Origin: Saccharomyces paradoxus
Taxonomy: Eukaryota > Ascomycota > Saccharomycetes > Saccharomycetales > Saccharomycetaceae
DNA length: 64,000 bases
Direction: 5' to 3'
NCBI RefSeq assembly: GCF_002079055.1
Contig: NC_047487.1
Coordinates: 1 to 64,000, forward strand
In this document: one piece after another, positions 32,420-43,033 of the stretch
Layout: each line of letters opens with the position of its first letter
Numbering within the stretch: the stretch's first letter is position 1
The notes under the pieces: generated by a model
The model's database searches: none
The model's input: only the letters and a program-made list of their open reading frames with translations
What the model was told of the DNA's origin: nothing
Position numbers and translations under genes: made by a program

Positions 32420-32962
32420 ATGTCGCCACCATCGAGCAGTAGGATAAACAAATCAAGAACATTGGGGATAGTGGGTGCAGCTATAGCAATATTGGCCACA
32501 TCATACTATATATATCAAAAAGTCACGAGTACAGAAGACGATAATGGGATAAGACCTCGAAAGGACGTTCCAACGGAAGAGAACAAAAAGGCAAGGAAGA
32601 GCAAATGTATTATAATGAGCAGGTCGATACAAGGGCTACCTATAAATTGGGATGAATATGCCGCTGACGAGGTGGTTCTACTGGTACCTACAACTCAGAC
32701 TAATGGATCAATCAAGCAGGCTATTGAAGATGCCTTCCGCAAATCAAAAAACGAACACAAAATTATACACTGCGATAGTATGGATGGATTATGGTCTTGT
32801 GTAAGACGGCTAGGCAAATTCCAGTGCATATTAAATTCCAAGGACTTTACGAGTAGCGGTGGTAGTGATGCGGCAGTTGTTCCCGAAGATATAGGGAGGT
32901 TCGTCAATTTCGTTATTGATAGCGATATAGAAGATGTGCTGATTGACACGTTATGCAATTAA
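32420..32962 (+). CDS. PEX22: Peroxisomal membrane anchor of Pex4
   Basis: A 180-aa peroxisomal membrane protein. An N-terminal membrane segment at about residues 15-33 anchors a cytosolic Rossmann-like domain that binds and activates the ubiquitin-conjugating enzyme Pex4, needed for Pex5 receptor recycling. Length equals that of S. cerevisiae Pex22. The 278-bp gap to GPB2 holds only flanking signals. Confidence 0.96.
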   Translation: MSPPSSSRINKSRTLGIVGAAIAILATSYYIYQKVTSTEDDNGIRPRKDVPTEENKKARKSKCIIMSRSIQGLPINWDEYAADEVVLLVPTTQTNGSIKQAIEDAFRKSKNEHKIIHCDSMDGLWSCVRRLGKFQCILNSKDFTSSGGSDAAVVPEDIGRFVNFVIDSDIEDVLIDTLCN

Positions 32963-33119
32963 TGTCGAAAAGAGTTTCTTGTAACAGTATGTAAAGAATA
33001 AATAATTATAAGTATAAATAAAAGGGAAGGTATAATAATAAGTAAGCAGCTCAGTTATAAGAGAACAAAAATATACGAAAAAAAAAGTCGTCAATATAAA
33101 AAAAAGAAAGAAATCATCA

Positions 33120-35261
33120 TTACAACTTGACCGAATCAATCAAATGTCTAACAATGCCAGGGTTTGACAAAGTAGAAACGTCGCCTAATTGGTCACTTTC
33201 TCCTGCTAGGATTTTTCTTAAGATACGTCTCATGATTTTACCAGATCTTGTCTTGGGCAAGTCATCTACTAAAATGATCAATTTGGGAGCGGCAAATGGA
33301 CCGATGTCTTTCCTAACAGTAAAGACCAAATGCTTCTTGATATCTTGTAACTCATCATCAGTTGCGGTGGACCAACTAGATTTATTTTTCAACACCACAA
33401 ATGCAGCAACTGCTTGGCCAGTCAAGTCGTCATTGAATCCCACAACAGCACATTCTGCCACAATTGAATCTTCAATGATGGCAGCCTCAATCTCTGCAGT
33501 AGACAGACGATGACCGGAGACATTTACCACATCGTCTACACGACCCAAAATCCAGATATAGCCATCCTTATCCTTTGCAGCACCATCACCAGTGAAGTAG
33601 TAGCCAGGATAAGGGTTCAAATAAGTGTCCAAATACCTATCGTGGTTCTTCCAAATGGTTCTCGCAAACGATGGCCATGCGGCTTTGACGGCAAGGACAC
33701 CCTCTGCGTGGCTAGTGTTAACTTCTTCACCAGTGTTAGGATCAAGAACAACTGCATCAATACCAAAAAAGGGGAACGAGGCAGAACCTGGTTTCATTGG
33801 TGTAACACCACCAGCCAGTGGGGTGACCAGATGCGAACCAGATTCCGTTTGCCAGTAGGTGTCTACAATGGGGATTTCATTCTTACCTATTTTTTCAGAG
33901 TACCACTCCCAAACTTCAGCGGCAATTGGCTCACCGACAGAACCTAAGCAACGCAAAGTCTTTAGGGAATGATTTTCAATATAGGAATCACCAGCTCTTT
34001 TCAACAAACGCAAAGCAGTTGGGGCAACGTAGAATTGGGTGACTTTATGTTTATCGATAATGTCCCAGTAACGGGAGTAATTGGGGTACGCAGGAGTCCC
34101 TTCAAATACCAAAGTGGCACAACCATACAGCAAGGGACCATAAACTACATAAGTGTGGCCTGTAATCCAACCAATATCTCCAGCGGTGAAGAAAACGTCT
34201 TCTTGATGTGTATCAAAAGTGTAGCGCATGGTTAGTAAAGCTCCTAACAAGTAACCTGCGGTAGAATGTTGAACACCTTTGGGGGCACCAGTAGACCCAG
34301 ATGTATACAACAAGAATAACGGATCCTCGGAATCAACAGGAGTGCATGGATAATAAGTCTTGTATTTCTTCTTCTCTGTTGCCCAATCCAAATCTCTTGG
34401 GGCATGGAAAGCAACAGATGGATTGTTGGTCTTTCTATAAACCAAGACGTGTCTCACGCCTGGGGTTTCTCTAAGCGCGTCATCGACAATCCTTTTAGTC
34501 TCAATGACTTTACCGCCTCTGTTGGATTCATCTGTCGTGATAACAACCTTAGAGTCCCCATCGTTGATACGATCTCTCAAGGAGTTGGAAGAAAATCCGG
34601 CAAAGACTACAGAATGAATGGCACCAATACGTGAAATGGCTAACAAGGTTATGATCGCCTCAGGAACCATAGGCATGTACACGGCAACGGTATCACCCTT
34701 GCGAACACCCATAGAGTAAGTCAGCACTTGTGCCACCTGACAAACTTCTTCAAGCAGTTCCTTGTAAGTTATAGAATAGCCTTGGCCAGGCTCGTCACCT
34801 TCGAAAATAATGGCCTTCTTGTTGGGAGTCTTCAAAGCATGTCTGTCAACACAGTTGTAACAGGCATTTAATTGACCATTAAGGAACCACGCATTATTCT
34901 GAAAGGAGGGCCTGCCCGTTTCAGGGTCCGGGATGAACACCTTATCGAATGGCTTGGACCAGTTTAAAAATTGGGTCGCTTTAGAACCGAAGAACTTAGC
35001 GGGGTCCTCAATGGACTCCTTGTGCAGGCGCTGATAATCCTGTAACCCGTCCAAGTGGGGAGAATAGTGGGTAGCAATCTCGGGCTGCAGTCTGTCCGAA
35101 ATAGGCCGTTGTGGCACGATCTTGACCGAGGTCAAGTGTTCGTACTCGTGCTCTTTTTTTTGCTGGGCGGCAGAAGCAGACTGAGACATTTTTGCTTTCA
35201 ACTTGTCAATTTCACTTGACTGTTCTTGAGGTTTTGATGATTGTACAGCAGAGGGTGACAT
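33120..35261 (-). CDS. ACS1: Acetyl-CoA synthetase, aerobic isoform
   Basis: A 713-aa AMP-forming enzyme that makes acetyl-CoA from acetate, ATP and CoA, the form used on non-fermentable carbon. Signature motifs: [12 protein letters not shown] (phosphate binding), [17 protein letters not shown], and the C-terminal [11 protein letters not shown] with the catalytic, acetylation-controlled Lys. The N-terminal 80 residues are the Acs1-specific extension that Acs2 lacks. It is convergent with PEX22. The upstream region carries CSRE, URS1 and Abf1 sites that fit its glucose repression. Confidence 0.98.
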   Translation of the reverse strand: MSPSAVQSSKPQEQSSEIDKLKAKMSQSASAAQQKKEHEYEHLTSVKIVPQRPISDRLQPEIATHYSPHLDGLQDYQRLHKESIEDPAKFFGSKATQFLNWSKPFDKVFIPDPETGRPSFQNNAWFLNGQLNACYNCVDRHALKTPNKKAIIFEGDEPGQGYSITYKELLEEVCQVAQVLTYSMGVRKGDTVAVYMPMVPEAIITLLAISRIGAIHSVVFAGFSSNSLRDRINDGDSKVVITTDESNRGGKVIETKRIVDDALRETPGVRHVLVYRKTNNPSVAFHAPRDLDWATEKKKYKTYYPCTPVDSEDPLFLLYTSGSTGAPKGVQHSTAGYLLGALLTMRYTFDTHQEDVFFTAGDIGWITGHTYVVYGPLLYGCATLVFEGTPAYPNYSRYWDIIDKHKVTQFYVAPTALRLLKRAGDSYIENHSLKTLRCLGSVGEPIAAEVWEWYSEKIGKNEIPIVDTYWQTESGSHLVTPLAGGVTPMKPGSASFPFFGIDAVVLDPNTGEEVNTSHAEGVLAVKAAWPSFARTIWKNHDRYLDTYLNPYPGYYFTGDGAAKDKDGYIWILGRVDDVVNVSGHRLSTAEIEAAIIEDSIVAECAVVGFNDDLTGQAVAAFVVLKNKSSWSTATDDELQDIKKHLVFTVRKDIGPFAAPKLIILVDDLPKTRSGKIMRRILRKILAGESDQLGDVSTLSNPGIVRHLIDSVKL

Positions 35262-35675
35262 AACACAATAGGTAATGTCTTTTCTAGTGGTTCTTTATAT
35301 GTTGTTTTGCTTATTGATAGAAGAAGAGAAATATAAGATATGACATGCTACAAGAGAAGCCAAAGGAGAAATACCCTTACAATAGCCGCCCAGTTTATAT
35401 ACAAAATGAAGGGGAGAACTATTTGCCACCGAGGAACTATACCCCAACTGCAATACCTGTTGAATAATAGCATCGGAGGCTCGGCGGCAATTCGTACCCC
35501 AACCTTTTTTTTTTTACTTTACATTGGATCTTAAAGATAACAGGAAAAGGATGACCCCCGGTCGTTTGCCACGGCAGTCAACGGGTGAGTGCATTTGAGG
35601 GGAGCGGTCATCTCGACATCCCGGCGAAATGGAGCAGTCACACGTGGACACTTTTAGGGGATGCAGGGTACTTCG

Positions 35676-35686
35676 CCGTTCGTCCG
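35676..35686 (+). promoter_or_regulatory. CSRE (Cat8/Sip4 site) of ACS1
   Basis: CCGTTCGTCCG matches the carbon source-responsive element consensus CCRTYSRNCCG at every position. It is 415 bp upstream of the ACS1 ATG. Cat8 and Sip4 activate gluconeogenic genes through such sites when glucose is absent. Confidence 0.8.
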
Positions 35687-35738
35687 GAACGATTATCACA
35701 TTCATGCAGCCTTACAGGCACGTGACATGAATAGTGAT

Positions 35739-35751
35739 ATCACTGTTGACG
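35739..35751 (+). promoter_or_regulatory. Abf1 site between ACS1 and FLC2
   Basis: ATCACTGTTGACG matches RTCRYNNNNNACG fully. An Abf1 site is known in the S. cerevisiae ACS1 promoter, and this one sits beyond the CSRE as seen from ACS1. Confidence 0.75.
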
Positions 35752-36133
35752 TAAATGCACGTGATCCATTTTTAAGAGGTCGGGTAATAACCTGATTTTT
35801 TTTTTGGGAGGATAGATTAATCTTTTCTTTTTTCCTCTTGCTTTTCTAAAATTAACCTTGCTGTTTCTTTTTTTTTTTTTTTTTCGCGCGACTACTCAGC
35901 CATCTTGCATTTTTAGAGAAAAAGATAATCATTAATTATGCCTTCACGGGAATATGTATAGAACATTATTGAAAGTATATGAATGGTATATATATAGAAC
36001 GCCATCCTTGGAAAACATTTATACCCCTTAACCAGAATAATTTTGCTGCGCTATACCGTGCTTTACTGTACTATACTACATTCATTTCTGTTTTATTACG
36101 ATTATATTGACGTGATAAAAGGATTATATTGCC

Positions 36134-38485
36134 ATGATCTTTCTAAACACCTTCGTAAGGTGCCTTTTAACGTGCTTAGTGCTGTGCAGCGGCACAGCAC
36201 GCTCCTCTGACACAAATGGTACCACCCCGGCGTCTGCAAAGCATTTGCAGACCACTTCTTTGTTAACGTGCATGGACAATTCGCAATTAACGGCATCATT
36301 CTTTGATGTAAAATTTTACCCTGATAATAATACTGTTATTTTTGATATTGACGCTACCACGACGCTTAACGGGAATGTCACTGTGAAGGCCGAGTTGCTT
36401 ACTTATGGGCTTAAAGTCCTGGATAAGACCTTTGATTTATGTTCCTTGGGCCAAGTGTCGCTTTGCCCCCTAAGCGCTGGGCGTATTGATGTTATGTCTA
36501 CACAAGAGATCGAATCATCCATTACCAAGCAATTCCCCGGAATTGCTTACACGATTCCAGATCTGGACGCTCAAGTCCGTGTGGTGGCATACGCCCAGAA
36601 TGATACGGAGTTTGAAACTCCCCTAGCTTGTGTTCAGGCTATCTTGAGTAATGGAAAAACTGTGCAAACTAAGTATGCAGCTTGGCCCATTGCAGCTATC
36701 TCAGGTGTCGGTGTGCTTACGTCCGGGTTTGTGTCTGTGATCGGTTACTCAGCCACGGCAGCTCACATTGCGTCCAACTCCATCTCATTGTTTATCTACT
36801 TCCAGAACCTAGCTATCACTGCAATGATGGGCGTCTCAAGAGTTCCACCCATTGCTGCCGCATGGACGCAAAATTTCCAATGGTCTATGGGTATCATCAA
36901 TACGAAATTTATGCAGAATATTTTCGACTGGTACGTACAGGCCACTAACGGTGTCTCCAATGTTGTGGTAGCTAACAAGGACGTCTTGTCCATTAGCGTG
37001 CAAAAACGTGCTATTTCTATGGCATCGTCTAGTGATTACAATTTCGACTCTATATTGGACGACTCGGATTTGTACACGACCTCTGAGAAGGACCCAAGCA
37101 ATTATTCAGCCAAGATCCTCGTGTTAAGAGGTATAGAAAGGGTTGCTTACTTAGCCAATATCGAGTTGTCTAATTTCTTTTTGACTGGTATTGTGTTTTT
37201 TTTATTTTTCTTATTTGTTGTTGTCGTCTCTTTGATTTTCTTCAAGGCCCTGCTGGAAGTTCTTACAAGAGCAAGAATCTTGAAAGAGACTTCCAATTTC
37301 TTCCAATACAGGAAGAACTGGGGGAGTATCATCAAGGGCACCCTTTTCAGATTATCTATCATCGCTTTCCCTCAAGTTTCTCTTCTGGCGATTTGGGAGT
37401 TTACTCAGGTCAACTCTCCAGCAATTGTTGTTGATGCGGTGGTAATATTATTGATCATCACAGGACTTCTGGTTTATGGAACTATAAGAGTTTTCATCAA
37501 GGGAAGAGAGTCTCTAAGATTATACAAGAATCCTGCGTACCTGCTCTACAGTGATACCTATTTCTTGAACAAGTTCGGGTTCTTATACGTTCAATTCAAA
37601 GCCGATAAATTTTGGTGGCTTTTGCCCCTGTTAAGTTATGCGTTTTTAAGATCCTTGTTTGTTGCCGTTTTACAAAACCAAGGTAAGGCGCAAGCGATGA
37701 TCATTTTTGTCATTGAACTAGCATACTTCGTTTGTCTGTGCTGGATAAGACCATATTTGGACAAGAGAACTAATGTTTTCAATATTGCTATTCATTTGGT
37801 TAATTTAATCAACGCATTTTTCTTTTTGTTTTTTAGCAATTTGTTCAAGCAACCCGCAGTGGTTTCGTCAGTGATGGCAGTTATTTTATTCGTCCTGAAC
37901 GCGGTGTTTGCTCTGTTCCTATTACTGTTCACTATTGTTACGTGTACATTGGCGTTACTACACAGAAACCCAGATGTCCGTTACCAACCAATGAAGGATG
38001 ATCGTGTGTCATTTATCCCTAAGATTCAAAATGATTTCGATGGCAAAAACAAAAATGATTCCGAGCTGTTTGAATTGAGGAAAGCTGTTATGGACACTAA
38101 TGAAAATGAGGAAGAAAAAATGTTCCGTGATGACACATTCGGTAAAAACTTGAATACAAACACAAATACAGCAAGACTCTTTGACGATGAGACTAGTTCA
38201 TCCTCTTTCAAGCAGAATTCATCTCCTTTCGATGCCTCGGAAGTAACGGAGCAACCGGTCCAGCCCACCTCTGCTGTTATGGGTACGGGTGGTAGCTTCT
38301 TATCTCCACAGTACCAACGGGCGTCATCTGCTTCTCGTACTAATCTAGTGCCAAATAATAAGAGCACCTCTAGTTTAATGAAGCCTGAATCAAGTCTCTA
38401 CCTGGGGAATTCTAATAAATCATATTCGCATTTTAACAATAACGGCAGCAACGAAAACAACCGTAATACTAACCCGTACTTGTAA
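36134..38485 (+). CDS. FLC2: TRP-like membrane protein, putative FAD transporter / calcium channel
   Basis: A 783-aa protein with a signal peptide (residues 1-24), a luminal ML-like domain to about residue 180, and then about nine membrane helices of the fungal TRP-like family. A Ser/Asn-rich cytosolic tail of about 170 residues follows. S. cerevisiae Flc2 acts in the ER, affects FAD import into the ER lumen and wall integrity, and has been linked to calcium release. Length equals the reference. It shares a divergent promoter with ACS1. Confidence 0.95.
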   Translation: MIFLNTFVRCLLTCLVLCSGTARSSDTNGTTPASAKHLQTTSLLTCMDNSQLTASFFDVKFYPDNNTVIFDIDATTTLNGNVTVKAELLTYGLKVLDKTFDLCSLGQVSLCPLSAGRIDVMSTQEIESSITKQFPGIAYTIPDLDAQVRVVAYAQNDTEFETPLACVQAILSNGKTVQTKYAAWPIAAISGVGVLTSGFVSVIGYSATAAHIASNSISLFIYFQNLAITAMMGVSRVPPIAAAWTQNFQWSMGIINTKFMQNIFDWYVQATNGVSNVVVANKDVLSISVQKRAISMASSSDYNFDSILDDSDLYTTSEKDPSNYSAKILVLRGIERVAYLANIELSNFFLTGIVFFLFFLFVVVVSLIFFKALLEVLTRARILKETSNFFQYRKNWGSIIKGTLFRLSIIAFPQVSLLAIWEFTQVNSPAIVVDAVVILLIITGLLVYGTIRVFIKGRESLRLYKNPAYLLYSDTYFLNKFGFLYVQFKADKFWWLLPLLSYAFLRSLFVAVLQNQGKAQAMIIFVIELAYFVCLCWIRPYLDKRTNVFNIAIHLVNLINAFFFLFFSNLFKQPAVVSSVMAVILFVLNAVFALFLLLFTIVTCTLALLHRNPDVRYQPMKDDRVSFIPKIQNDFDGKNKNDSELFELRKAVMDTNENEEEKMFRDDTFGKNLNTNTNTARLFDDETSSSSFKQNSSPFDASEVTEQPVQPTSAVMGTGGSFLSPQYQRASSASRTNLVPNNKSTSSLMKPESSLYLGNSNKSYSHFNNNGSNENNRNTNPYL

Positions 38486-38798
38486 TCCAATATATACTCA
38501 CATGTAACAACTTATTATATAAATATCAAGGGCAAGAATATACTTTAGTATATAATCACAGAAAACCGCTCAAAAAGGTGTATTATCACCACTACATCCC
38601 GACACCACACATATTTTAGTGATAAAAACCTTAAATACGGAATTCGCTTTGGCTCTGCTTCCTTAAACGTACGCAATTGCCGCTTTTTTCTGACATCTTT
38701 TTTGACGTGTAGAAAAGAAAACAGATACTCCAGAAGGGATTTACTGTTGGCTATTTTGTATTGACAGCAGGTTGATAATAAATTAGGTTGCGTAAGTC
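38486..38798. other. FLC2-OAF1 intergenic region
   Basis: 313 bp with flanking signals only; no RNA gene or repeat recognised. Confidence 0.5.
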
Positions 38799-41700
38799 AT
38801 GGTCGACAATAGTACGCAGCAGGCTCCACATGTCGGAAATGGTGATAATAGCACTACCAAGCCATATTCAGAGGCATTTTTCTTAGGGTTTAATAATCCA
38901 ACGCCTGGATTAGAAGCTGAACACTCAAGCACATCGCCTGCCCCCGAGAACTCCGAAACACACAATAGGAAAAGAAACAGAATATCATTTGTCTGTCAGG
39001 CTTGCAGGAAGTCAAAAACAAAGTGTGATAGAGAAAAACCTGAATGTGGTCGATGCATCAAACATGGGTTGAAATGTGTTTATGACGTATCAAAGCAACC
39101 GGCACCCCGAATCCCCAGTAAAGACGCCATTATATCAAGATTGGAAAAGGATATGCTCTACTGGAAGGATAAAGCTATGAAGCTACTAACGGAAAGAGAG
39201 GTGGATGAATCAGGTAAGAGATCAGCAAGTCCGATCAATACGAGTAAGGCCAACGGGGAAAGTCCTGATACCAAGAGGCTACATAAAATGGAAACTATAT
39301 ACGATCAAAGTGCTAACGAAGACGTAAACAGTGGCGATAGAAATGATATTGAAATCAACTTGTATAGGAGTCATCCAACCATGATTATGAGTAAAGTCAT
39401 GAAAAGAGAAGTTAAGCCGTTGTCTGAAAATTATATTATAATCCAGGACTGTTTTTTGAAAATCTTGGTTACTTCGGTATTCCTTGACACTTCAAAGAAC
39501 ACAATGATACCGGCATTGACGGCAAACGCCAATATTACGAGAGCTCAGCCCAGTGTAGCAAACAATCTCTTGAAATTGAAAGAAATGCTGATTAGACAAT
39601 GTCAAACCGAAGATGAGAAAAACCGTGTTAACGAATTTACTGATAGGATACTACAAAATACAAATTCAAATAGAAACTTGAAAATCGGTATGCTATTATC
39701 GATGCTTTACAATTCCGTTGGGTACCAATATTTGGAAGATCATTGCCCTCAGGGTGGCGAATATTCGGATTTACTGAGAAGTTTAATCGCTGAATGTGAG
39801 GCTATTTTGCCATCTTACGAAATCATTGAATGCTACAAAAACCACTTTTATGAATACGTTTATCCAAGTTTACCGTTCATTGAATTAGAAATATTTGAAG
39901 AATCTTTAAGCCAAACAATTTTTCCCGACCCAAACAATCCCTCCAAAGTGAAAATACGGATGGGGAGCACACATTTGAGAGCTAAAGTGGAAAACTTGAG
40001 TCTTTTATTGGTTATCTTGAAACTTTCATACATGTCAATAAGATTCTTAGACCATAAAACAGCAGATTCGAGTTATTATCTTTCAAAGGAAATAATTGAT
40101 AAATACCCAATACCGAACGACTTTATCTTATTAAGTCAAAGATGCTTGGCATCCGAAAATTGGTGTGCATGCGCTAATGAGAACATCATATCATGTTTAT
40201 TATATATCTGGTCGTTTTTCGCCTTTTCTCCTGAAGAGGGAGATTTCTTTCTCGAGCATCCTACCGATGTTATTAGTAGTTTAATAATGATGCTTTCCAC
40301 CTCCATCGGTCTTCATAGAGATCCTTCAGATTTCCCTCAATTGATTTCTCCGTCCACCTCAGATAAAAGAACGTTAAATCATAGAAGAATACTCTGGTTG
40401 AGTATCGTCACCGTTTGTTCGTTTGAAGCAAGTCTCAAGGGTAGACATTCGGTCTCACCGATATCTTTGATGGCATTATTCTTGAATATTAAGGATCCTG
40501 ATTCTCTGACGGTATACATGAACCGAGTAAGGGGTGATTTAAGCGATCTCAATAATCATAAACTTCTGAGAATTCATGAATTTACATTTAAGCGAGCCCA
40601 GCTGGCGTTACTCTTATCGGATTTAGACAACTTAACGATGACTTATTATGGCAGTTTTCATCTGCATTCAATCGAATTCATTAGGGAAAAGATTGAGATT
40701 TTTGTGGAGGAGAATTTTCCCATAGCGCCATTGAAAAGTGTTGCACAGGATAAGTCGGATCTTGATGATGCTAATGTGATTGCAGAAATGAACATACTGT
40801 CTTCAGAAAATTCTTCTTCATTTCACAATCGAATAATGAATAAATTATTGATGTTGAGAACTTCAATGGCTATATTCTTGCATTTTGAATCACAGATTAC
40901 TAAGGATGAAAGTATCTTCCCATTTTACAAGAAATACTTCATGGTTAGCTGTATGGATGCGTTGTCATTAATCAACTATTTCAATAAATTTTTCAACGGA
41001 GAATATCGACACGCAATTTCGTCTTTAACCAGTTTCAATGTTACAAAGTTTATTCAATTAGCTCTATCCAGCACAATTTTCAGTCTATTAGGAATTATAC
41101 TGAGGATAGGTTTGGCCATCCATATGTTATCTTCTGAAGTACAAAAGTTATCGGCAACAACAGATGCAAGGATAAAAGAGTTAAATGCCAAAGTTGAAAA
41201 ATTTAGTATCCTACAAAGAGATCTCGAGTCCGCCTTGGAGGGGATATATTGCTCTGCTTCGGAACATTTAAGATTCACCTACTTCCCCGTTTTTAAGATG
41301 CTAGCTTTATTCGATGTCATTGTTCAAAGAATGAGAAAGGGTGAACTATGGCACGGCATATTTACCATGATCCAGATGGAGCAAATGCATTCTAGAATAA
41401 TTAAGACATTGAGCATTACATTAGGCGTTAAGTTAGATAAGAAGGATCGACTGCTAGAGGAATTGATGGCATCCAACCATGTCGCAAGTTTTAGTGTTGA
41501 AGATATAGATGAGCTGAATGGCAATATCAAAAAAGAAATTCAAATTTCCTCGGGATTGAAGCCCCCTGTAAACACGATTGATTTATCTAACGGCGAACCA
41601 TTCGGGAGTGCTGCCCCCACCATCACCAAGACATGGAGTTCATCTTTAGACAATTTAGAAAAACTATCATCGGCAGCTGCAGTTGGTCAAAATTTGGACT

Positions 41701-41942
41701 ACAACAGTGGTTTGCGTCAGGGTCCTTTGGCAGGTGGTGGTTCAAAAGAACAAACGCCAATGGCTCGAATAAATAGTTTGAACAATTCTGTCAATGCTAC
41801 ACCAATTGTCGATAATTCATCTGGGTCGCAACTTCCTAACGGGTTTGATAGAAGTCAAGCAAATGACACTCCTTTTCCAGGTTATTTTGGAGGTTTGGAT
41901 TTATTTGATTATGACTTTTTGTTTGGAAATGATTTCGCTTAA
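38799..41942 (+). CDS. OAF1: Oleate-activated transcription factor
   Basis: A 1047-aa Zn(II)2Cys6 regulator. The zinc cluster has Cys at 66, 69, 76, 83, 86 and 93 (CQACRKSKTKC, then CGRCIKHGLKC). A short linker and dimerisation helix follow, then the fungal middle homology region and a C-terminal activation domain rich in Asn, acidic and aromatic residues (end FDYDFLFGNDF). Oaf1 pairs with Pip2, binds oleate and activates peroxisomal beta-oxidation genes through oleate response elements. Length equals the reference. PEX22 nearby is also a peroxisome gene. Confidence 0.97.
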   Translation: MVDNSTQQAPHVGNGDNSTTKPYSEAFFLGFNNPTPGLEAEHSSTSPAPENSETHNRKRNRISFVCQACRKSKTKCDREKPECGRCIKHGLKCVYDVSKQPAPRIPSKDAIISRLEKDMLYWKDKAMKLLTEREVDESGKRSASPINTSKANGESPDTKRLHKMETIYDQSANEDVNSGDRNDIEINLYRSHPTMIMSKVMKREVKPLSENYIIIQDCFLKILVTSVFLDTSKNTMIPALTANANITRAQPSVANNLLKLKEMLIRQCQTEDEKNRVNEFTDRILQNTNSNRNLKIGMLLSMLYNSVGYQYLEDHCPQGGEYSDLLRSLIAECEAILPSYEIIECYKNHFYEYVYPSLPFIELEIFEESLSQTIFPDPNNPSKVKIRMGSTHLRAKVENLSLLLVILKLSYMSIRFLDHKTADSSYYLSKEIIDKYPIPNDFILLSQRCLASENWCACANENIISCLLYIWSFFAFSPEEGDFFLEHPTDVISSLIMMLSTSIGLHRDPSDFPQLISPSTSDKRTLNHRRILWLSIVTVCSFEASLKGRHSVSPISLMALFLNIKDPDSLTVYMNRVRGDLSDLNNHKLLRIHEFTFKRAQLALLLSDLDNLTMTYYGSFHLHSIEFIREKIEIFVEENFPIAPLKSVAQDKSDLDDANVIAEMNILSSENSSSFHNRIMNKLLMLRTSMAIFLHFESQITKDESIFPFYKKYFMVSCMDALSLINYFNKFFNGEYRHAISSLTSFNVTKFIQLALSSTIFSLLGIILRIGLAIHMLSSEVQKLSATTDARIKELNAKVEKFSILQRDLESALEGIYCSASEHLRFTYFPVFKMLALFDVIVQRMRKGELWHGIFTMIQMEQMHSRIIKTLSITLGVKLDKKDRLLEELMASNHVASFSVEDIDELNGNIKKEIQISSGLKPPVNTIDLSNGEPFGSAAPTITKTWSSSLDNLEKLSSAAAVGQNLDYNSGLRQGPLAGGGSKEQTPMARINSLNNSVNATPIVDNSSGSQLPNGFDRSQANDTPFPGYFGGLDLFDYDFLFGNDFA

Positions 41943-42087
41943 GTCTTTTTATACCCCTATCTATTCATTTCATCAATTAATTAATATTATATAGCCACGA
42001 ACTTATGAAACTGTCTGAATATGAAGTGCACAATATATATATTATATATATATATACAACGGTTAACTTTAGAAGAGTTCTTCCCTC

Positions 42088-42828
42088 TTAAACTTTCGAA
42101 AAATGATCGAACCAATATATTTGATCGAGCAAGACCTTCTCCTTCGCATATTTTACGGCTGGGATGGATACATCGCCTCTTGCAGCAAATCCGTGAGCTA
42201 CACCACTGAAGAGGTCCAACTGGTAAATAGCGTGGTTATCTTTTAGTTTTTCTTCTGTCAAGTGTCTTAAGTTTGCCGGAAAGATGTGATCCTCTTCAGC
42301 TGCTGAAATCAATAATGGTCTTTTGCTATCAATCGCTTCAATTTCCTCAATGCTAACGAAAGAGGGATGTGCGATGGCTGCAGCGTTGGCGAGACCCACC
42401 TTGCCATTAATGTGTTGAACGGCGAACTTTGCACCAAAACAGTAACCCACAACGCCAATAAACTTCGGATCATATTCAAGTTTTAACAACTTCATGAATC
42501 CATCAACAATTTTCTTGGTGACTTCGGGAGAATGCCTTTGTAACCAGGCATCGCGATCAATTGGTTTATCCAATGGAATAGCATCACCGAACAGAATATC
42601 GGGCACAAAGACCATGTACCCAGCGTCAGCAAATTTGTCGGCCGTCAACAGAACGTTGTTGAATTTGTTGCCGTACACATCTGTCAAGATAACAATAACT
42701 TTCTCATTAGGGGATGTAGAGCCTGTTGCATATGTATCCAAGCCGAAGATTTCTTCATAACAGCCCTTGGCAGTTCCATCATGATAAACTCCTTCAAAGC
42801 AGCACTTGCCAGGTTGATGAGATGCCAT
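42088..42828 (-). CDS. AIM2: Dienelactone hydrolase family protein
   Basis: A 246-aa alpha/beta hydrolase of the dienelactone hydrolase family, nature of substrate unknown. Likely catalytic triad: C130 in GYCFGAK, D180 in AAEEDHIF and H212 in VAHGFAARG. The S. cerevisiae gene was named for altered inheritance of mitochondria when deleted; the protein is reported as cytosolic. Convergent with OAF1. Confidence 0.95.
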   Translation of the reverse strand: MASHQPGKCCFEGVYHDGTAKGCYEEIFGLDTYATGSTSPNEKVIVILTDVYGNKFNNVLLTADKFADAGYMVFVPDILFGDAIPLDKPIDRDAWLQRHSPEVTKKIVDGFMKLLKLEYDPKFIGVVGYCFGAKFAVQHINGKVGLANAAAIAHPSFVSIEEIEAIDSKRPLLISAAEEDHIFPANLRHLTEEKLKDNHAIYQLDLFSGVAHGFAARGDVSIPAVKYAKEKVLLDQIYWFDHFSKV

Positions 42829-43033
42829 TTAATTGACCTAATTTCGTTCTGCTGTGGTTAAACGTGAGAAAAACTTTAACTCTGCTGAGTTTTGCCACTT
42901 AACCAGCTTTCGTATGTTCCTTGCAAATGAATGTGGTTTGGCATTTTTTATCCCGAAAGAAAAAAAGAGCTCCGTTTTGGGCCCGCTATCATAGAACAGC
43001 AGCTTTTTCCCAGTATAGAAGCTTGGGCATCAA

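Larger units (their letters stand above)
35262..36133. promoter_or_regulatory. ACS1-FLC2 divergent promoter region
   Basis: The 872-bp divergent region holds an ACS1 TATA (minus strand TATATAAA, 35394-35401), URS1-like TCGGCGGCA at 35481-35489 and TAGCCGCC at 35383-35390, a CSRE, an Abf1 site, and three CACGTG E-boxes at 35641-35646, 35719-35724 and 35758-35763. A long T tract lies at about 35868-35884. Confidence 0.7.
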
